Shown piece after piece: positions 5,020 to 7,053 of a stretch of DNA of 7,053 bases; within the stretch, counting starts at the first letter, position 1, and each line of letters opens with the position of its first letter. The translations under genes were made by a program, and so were the position numbers. Under the pieces are notes generated by a model. The model was not told where the DNA came from. It did no database searches and was given only the letters and a program-made list of their open reading frames with translations. This DNA is from an uncultured Kineosporia sp. (GTDB lineage Bacteria > Actinomycetota > Actinomycetes > Actinomycetales > Kineosporiaceae), in assembly GCA_937859855.1 (NCBI GenBank), contig CALMAR010000427.1, positions 1 through 7,053 on the forward strand. Direction: 5' to 3'.

Positions 5020-5478
5020 TCAGATCCGGACCAGCACGCCACCCAGTCGGTCCACCTGATCCCGGTCCAGCACCGGCCGCTGACCGGTCCGGGCCGCCTC
5101 AACAACGGACCGGACTGCGAGCGCCACGAGGTCCGGCTGCTGGACAAGGACCGCATGACCGGCGGTCTTCGCGATCACCTGGACCGCGTTGAACTGGTCC
5201 GCGTACCGCCGCTGGCAGGCCTGCCCCCAGTCGTCCAGCTCCGGCAGCGTGTACGGCTCGAAGTCCTCCGGCTCATCATCGACCAGAGTCAGCCACCGGC
5301 CTATTGACGAAGACACGACCGCGGTGGGTACGTCCTCGCCGGGACCCGCGAACCGCTGCTGCCACTCAACGCCAGTTGCGATGAAATCGAACCGGATCGC
5401 TCCCTCATCGGTGTCGGTCCCGATCCGCTCCAGCCGCGTGTGCCGGGAGGCTTTCCCTGACTTCGAGCGAAAGACCGC
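5020..5478 (-). pseudogene. Alpha/beta hydrolase, C-terminal part lacking its 5' end
   Basis: Reading from 5478 down, the frame gives RLERIGTDTDEGAIRFDFIA, then VEWQQRFAGPGEDVPTAVVS, a linker, and VIAKTAGHAVLVQQPDLVAL with AVRSVVEAAR. The last part is the family's C-terminus: A-G-H with the catalytic His before beta-8, then Q-P-D-x-V and a final helix. The earlier part fits lid and beta-6/7 regions. The frame opens after a TGA at 5479-5481 with no credible start before GTG 5316, which would miss conserved residues. About 150 residues of a roughly 280-residue enzyme remain. The nucleophile elbow G-x-S-x-G and the N-terminus are gone, so it is inactive. Plus-strand copy B begins immediately beyond the break. 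Confidence 0.6.
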
Positions 5479-5500
5479 TCACTTGGAGACGCATCCGCTG

Positions 5501-5792
5501 GTGGTGGCGGTCGAGTTCGAGGAGGGCCACCCCCTGGTGGCCGGGCTGGGCCGCCGAGTTCGTCCAGGACGCCGCCGGCTGGCCTGTGTTCGTGATCCAG
5601 GAGCAGGACTCGTACCGGGCTGGATCTCGCGGTGGCTGGATGCTGACCGAGCACGTGGGGCCCAGGAGTCACCAGATCCAAACCACCTGCGGCAAGTGGG
5701 CGTGGGGGACGTAGCAGCGGCCGGAGTGGCCAGCCGAGCTGGCCTACCTCGCTCAGGGCAGCTTCAACTTGCACGAGCGGCCTGGGGGTTGA
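5501..5792 (+). pseudogene. Unknown-family protein, copy B, frameshift plus in-frame TAG
   Basis: From GTG 5501 the frame reads VVAVEFEEGHP. At a five-C run (5530-5534) sense moves to the next frame, which reads WWPGWAAEFVQDAAGWPVFV, then IQEQDSYRAGSRGGWMLTEH, then HQIQTTCGKWAWGT, TAG at 5712-5714, then QRPEWPAELAYLAQGSFNLH and TGA 5790-5792. The continued protein-like character after both interruptions and the match to copy A at 3927-4070 show one ancestral gene of about 97 codons. It is rich in Trp and aromatics, with no TM. Family and function are not recognised. GGAG at 5485-5488 may be its ribosome site. Its 5' end abuts the truncated hydrolase. Confidence 0.55.
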
Positions 5793-5868
5793 TCGGCCCG
5801 GTTCAGCAGCAGCACTGCGCGAACACGAGCGCGGCGCAAAGGCGAGCCTAGAAACCTTAGGTGACTGC

Positions 5869-5881
5869 TAGATTGCGCTCC
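5869..5881 (+). promoter_or_regulatory. Possible -10 of a leaderless transcript
   Basis: TAGATT at 5869-5874 matches the actinobacterial TAnnnT -10. Its 3' end is seven bases before GTG 5882, so transcription could begin at the start codon. No good -35 is visible, and no Shine-Dalgarno precedes the gene. Confidence 0.3.
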
Positions 5882-6295
5882 GTGCCGAACAAGAAAGGTG
5901 GCTCTCGTCGTCTGGTGGACATGAGTCCGCCGCTCGAGCCGTGGAGACCGGATCCAAACACCGCTGTGTCCGAATACCGGGAGACTGTGGCCATCGGCGA
6001 GTTCGCTGACTACAAGATCCGCTACGAGTATGACGAGAGAGACCGTATGGTCGAGTTCGCCATAACTCAGCGGCGACAACTGGGTGGAACTTGGCGCATA
6101 GTGGCCGTGTACGACATATGCCATGACAAGGGCTTACACGTCCACTACCACAATCGCGATGGAGACGAGTTCGCTGAAGTCCCGATCAATCGTGTCGATT
6201 CCTATGGAGACTTGGACGAGGCGTTTGACTTTGCTATCCAGGCCATATCAACAGCCTGGATCGACAACGAGAGGAGGTCAGATCGTGGTCGCTGA
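5882..6295 (+). CDS. Uncharacterised His-rich small protein (gene 1 of two-gene unit)
   Basis: A 137-residue protein from GTG 5882. An in-frame GTG at 5861 would add seven residues, and neither has a Shine-Dalgarno. After a basic/Pro-rich N-terminus (1-25) comes an alpha+beta domain: YKIRYEYDERDRMVEFAITQ, then WRIVAVYDICHDKGLHVHYH with His81, 86, 88 and 90, then the helix DSYGDLDEAFDFAIQAISTA. The layout (strand pair, 'YDxxHxKGxHxH', D/E-rich helix) recalls small actinobacterial domains such as the DUF7718 or DUF6516 (toxin-like) type, but I cannot assign it. The clustered histidines could bind metal or act in catalysis. It overlaps the next gene by 11 bases, so the two are made together. Confidence 0.75.
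   Translation: MPNKKGGSRRLVDMSPPLEPWRPDPNTAVSEYRETVAIGEFADYKIRYEYDERDRMVEFAITQRRQLGGTWRIVAVYDICHDKGLHVHYHNRDGDEFAEVPINRVDSYGDLDEAFDFAIQAISTAWIDNERRSDRGR
6273..6284 (+). promoter_or_regulatory. Near-perfect Shine-Dalgarno selecting start 6285
   Basis: GGAGGT at 6273-6278 lies six bases before GTG 6285, inside the end of the preceding gene. It is the best ribosome site in the window and fixes the start, although the frame is open upstream to 6123. Confidence 0.7.
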
Positions 6296-6707
6296 TGCCC
6301 CCGAGCGGGCCGCCGAACGGGCAAGGGTCGTCCCAAGAGCGTCTCGACTGTTGCGCTCTGCCGACTTCCGCCACACGATCACTCAGGCTCTCAAGACGCC
6401 GGGCGAGCACACCACCATCATCGCCCTGCCCGACGACACGATGGGCTACGTGTTCGATCGGCTTGAAGAAGCAGGTTGCCGCGCTGTGCTCATTAGCCCG
6501 CACGGGGAGTCTTTCCTGGTGGCGCTCTTATGGCCAGCAACCAGGGCGCGGGTTGAGGTGGCCGAGGAGGATGACTCCCTAGCAGCCATCAACGATCAAG
6601 TAAACGTCGAGTTCTTCTTCGAGTATCTGCAGCAGCAACCGGGCACGGTAGTGGCTCGCCGGGTCGCCGCCCGTCTTGTTGATCAAGATTGTCCTGAGTT
6701 CGTTTAG
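6285..6707 (+). CDS. Uncharacterised small protein (gene 2 of two-gene unit)
   Basis: A 140-residue soluble alpha/beta protein. Residues 1-35 are basic and helical (RAAERARVVPRASRLLRSAD). Residues 42-90 alternate strands and helix: HTTIIALPDDTMGYVFDRLE, then CRAVLISPHGESFLVALLWP. Residues 91-118 are acidic and aromatic (VEVAEEDDSLAAINDQVNVE, then FFFEYLQQQPG), and the C-terminus is mixed. Basic and acidic patches are strongly separated. No family is recognised. It shares 11 bases with gene 1 and has its own strong ribosome site, a geometry common in toxin-antitoxin and other two-protein modules. Its stop overlaps that of the convergent gene by four bases, so the unit is tightly packed. Confidence 0.76.
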   Translation: MVADAPERAAERARVVPRASRLLRSADFRHTITQALKTPGEHTTIIALPDDTMGYVFDRLEEAGCRAVLISPHGESFLVALLWPATRARVEVAEEDDSLAAINDQVNVEFFFEYLQQQPGTVVARRVAARLVDQDCPEFV

Positions 6708-6943
6708 CGGAGACCTCTTCGTGCCGTGTCGCTGTAGCGGTTGACGATGCGGCGGCCAATCCGTAACCGGGCGCCGGTGCCCTTGCACCGCTTGCACCGG
6801 CGCCAGTGCCGACCTTTCGGGCTGCGGATCTTGCCGTCTCCGCCGCAACGCCAGCACGATCCGAACGGCCAGACCAGGCAGGCGATGGCGTAGAGGGCGA
6901 CCCACGCGACGGGGGCCAGCGTGAGCAGGATGTGGGTGTTCAT
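6704..6943 (-). CDS. Membrane-anchored CxxCxGxG zinc-ribbon-like protein
   Basis: A 79-residue protein. Residues 5-26 (ILLTLAPVAWVALYAIACLV) are a membrane helix. Two DnaJ-type motifs follow: C30-x2-C33-G-G-D-G and C50-x2-C53-K-G-T-G, which would bind one zinc. A basic tail (RLRIGRRIVNRYSDTARRG) closes the protein. AGGAGG lies about five bases before ATG 6943. Proteins of this design (TM, two CxxCxGxG, R-G-R-R tail) recur on Streptomyces integrative conjugative elements and islands beside transfer or replication genes. Their role is unproven. No such genes are visible here, but the window ends just upstream of it. Confidence 0.8.
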   Translation of the reverse strand: MNTHILLTLAPVAWVALYAIACLVWPFGSCWRCGGDGKIRSPKGRHWRRCKRCKGTGARLRIGRRIVNRYSDTARRGLR

Positions 6944-6985
6944 CGTGGCCTCCTGGCCGGTTTCCGGGTGTGGTGGGTGGAGGGG

Positions 6986-7051
6986 TGCTAGGCCGCTAGT
7001 TGCCTGGTCAGAGCAGGGTTAACGGTGCTAGCTCCGCTGCTAGGGCTAGCA
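6986..7051. repeat. Cluster of CTAG-containing short repeats
   Basis: TGCTAG occurs at 6986-6991, 7026-7031 and 7038-7043. GCTAG occurs also at 6995-6999 and 7045-7049. TGCTAGC (7026-7032) and GCTAGCA (7045-7051) form a perfect inverted pair. CTAG is normally rare in bacterial DNA. The cluster lies upstream of the minus-strand CxxCxGxG gene and runs to the window edge. It may be an operator or iteron-like site. The function is inferred from position only. Confidence 0.5.
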
Positions 7052-7053
7052 GG

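Noticed and set aside
3043..5478. One alpha/beta hydrolase gene interrupted by an inserted element
   Set aside because: On the minus strand the N-terminal piece would have to lie at the higher coordinate. It lies at the lower one, so a simple insertion is impossible.
5301..5774. Long minus-strand frame of 157 codons
   Set aside because: It is Pro/Gly/Arg-rich with no motif. It lies antisense to copy B and out of frame with the recognisable hydrolase piece.
3927..5792. Amber (TAG) recoding in the A/B family
   Set aside because: Both copies have internal TAG codons, but at different alignment positions, and copy B also has a frameshift. Ordinary decay is simpler.
5189..5851. Plus-strand frame of 220 codons as one gene
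   Set aside because: Its first half is antisense to the hydrolase and low in sense. Only the VVAVEFEEGHP part around 5501-5533 belongs to a real gene, which then shifts frame.
1..7053. CRISPR array, tRNA, rRNA or attachment-site core
   Set aside because: I saw no regularly spaced repeats, tRNA cloverleaf or rRNA-like sequence, and no matching direct repeats at plausible element ends.

Overview
The window is GC-rich with many GTG starts, strong codon-position GC bias and streptomycete-style small regulators. It fits a high-GC actinobacterium (Streptomyces or a related genus). It reads as an accessory island: prophage debris, small regulator modules, broken genes and uncharacterised small proteins. 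No rRNA, tRNA, CRISPR array, integrase or transposase is visible.

Left part (1 to about 3060). Three plus-strand pieces occur in the order of a tailed-phage morphogenesis cluster: the C-terminus of a terminase large subunit (2-172), a small protein like the C-terminal scaffold part of Mu-type protease I (2505-2843), and a short N-terminal piece that looks like a tape-measure protein (2988-3158). Between them are two minus-strand modules. One is a PadR-family repressor with a coupled membrane/coiled-coil protein (266-1146), headed by a perfect inverted repeat. The other is a small excisionase/MerR-like HTH protein followed by a helical protein of unknown function (1258-2331). I read this as a decayed prophage with cargo, which is inference.

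Middle part (about 3040-4900). A minus-strand XRE repressor overlaps by ATGA the first about 25 codons of an alpha/beta hydrolase, which is cut off against the tape-measure fragment. Divergent from XRE is a single-TM protein (3464-3928). Then come a C-terminal fragment of an unknown family (3927-4070), a frameshifted C..C..C-x2-H 'HGGGSPAVR' protein (about 4111-4354), and a CxxC protein coupled to it by ATGA (4351-4899).

Right part (about 4950-7053). A hairpin follows the C-terminal two thirds of an alpha/beta hydrolase lacking its 5' end (5020-5478, minus). Next to it is a second, longer, doubly broken copy of the unknown family (about 5501-5792, plus). Two overlapping intact genes with a near-perfect Shine-Dalgarno follow (5882-6707, plus). 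This pair is the best candidate for an uncharacterised functional unit. Convergent to it is a membrane-anchored CxxCxGxG protein (6704-6943, minus) of the kind found on actinobacterial integrative elements. The window ends in a cluster of CTAG-containing repeats.

How the parts work together: few metabolic links are visible. The PadR pair and the HTH/helical pair look like self-regulated modules. The repeated gene family and the two hydrolase pieces indicate duplication and deletion within the island.
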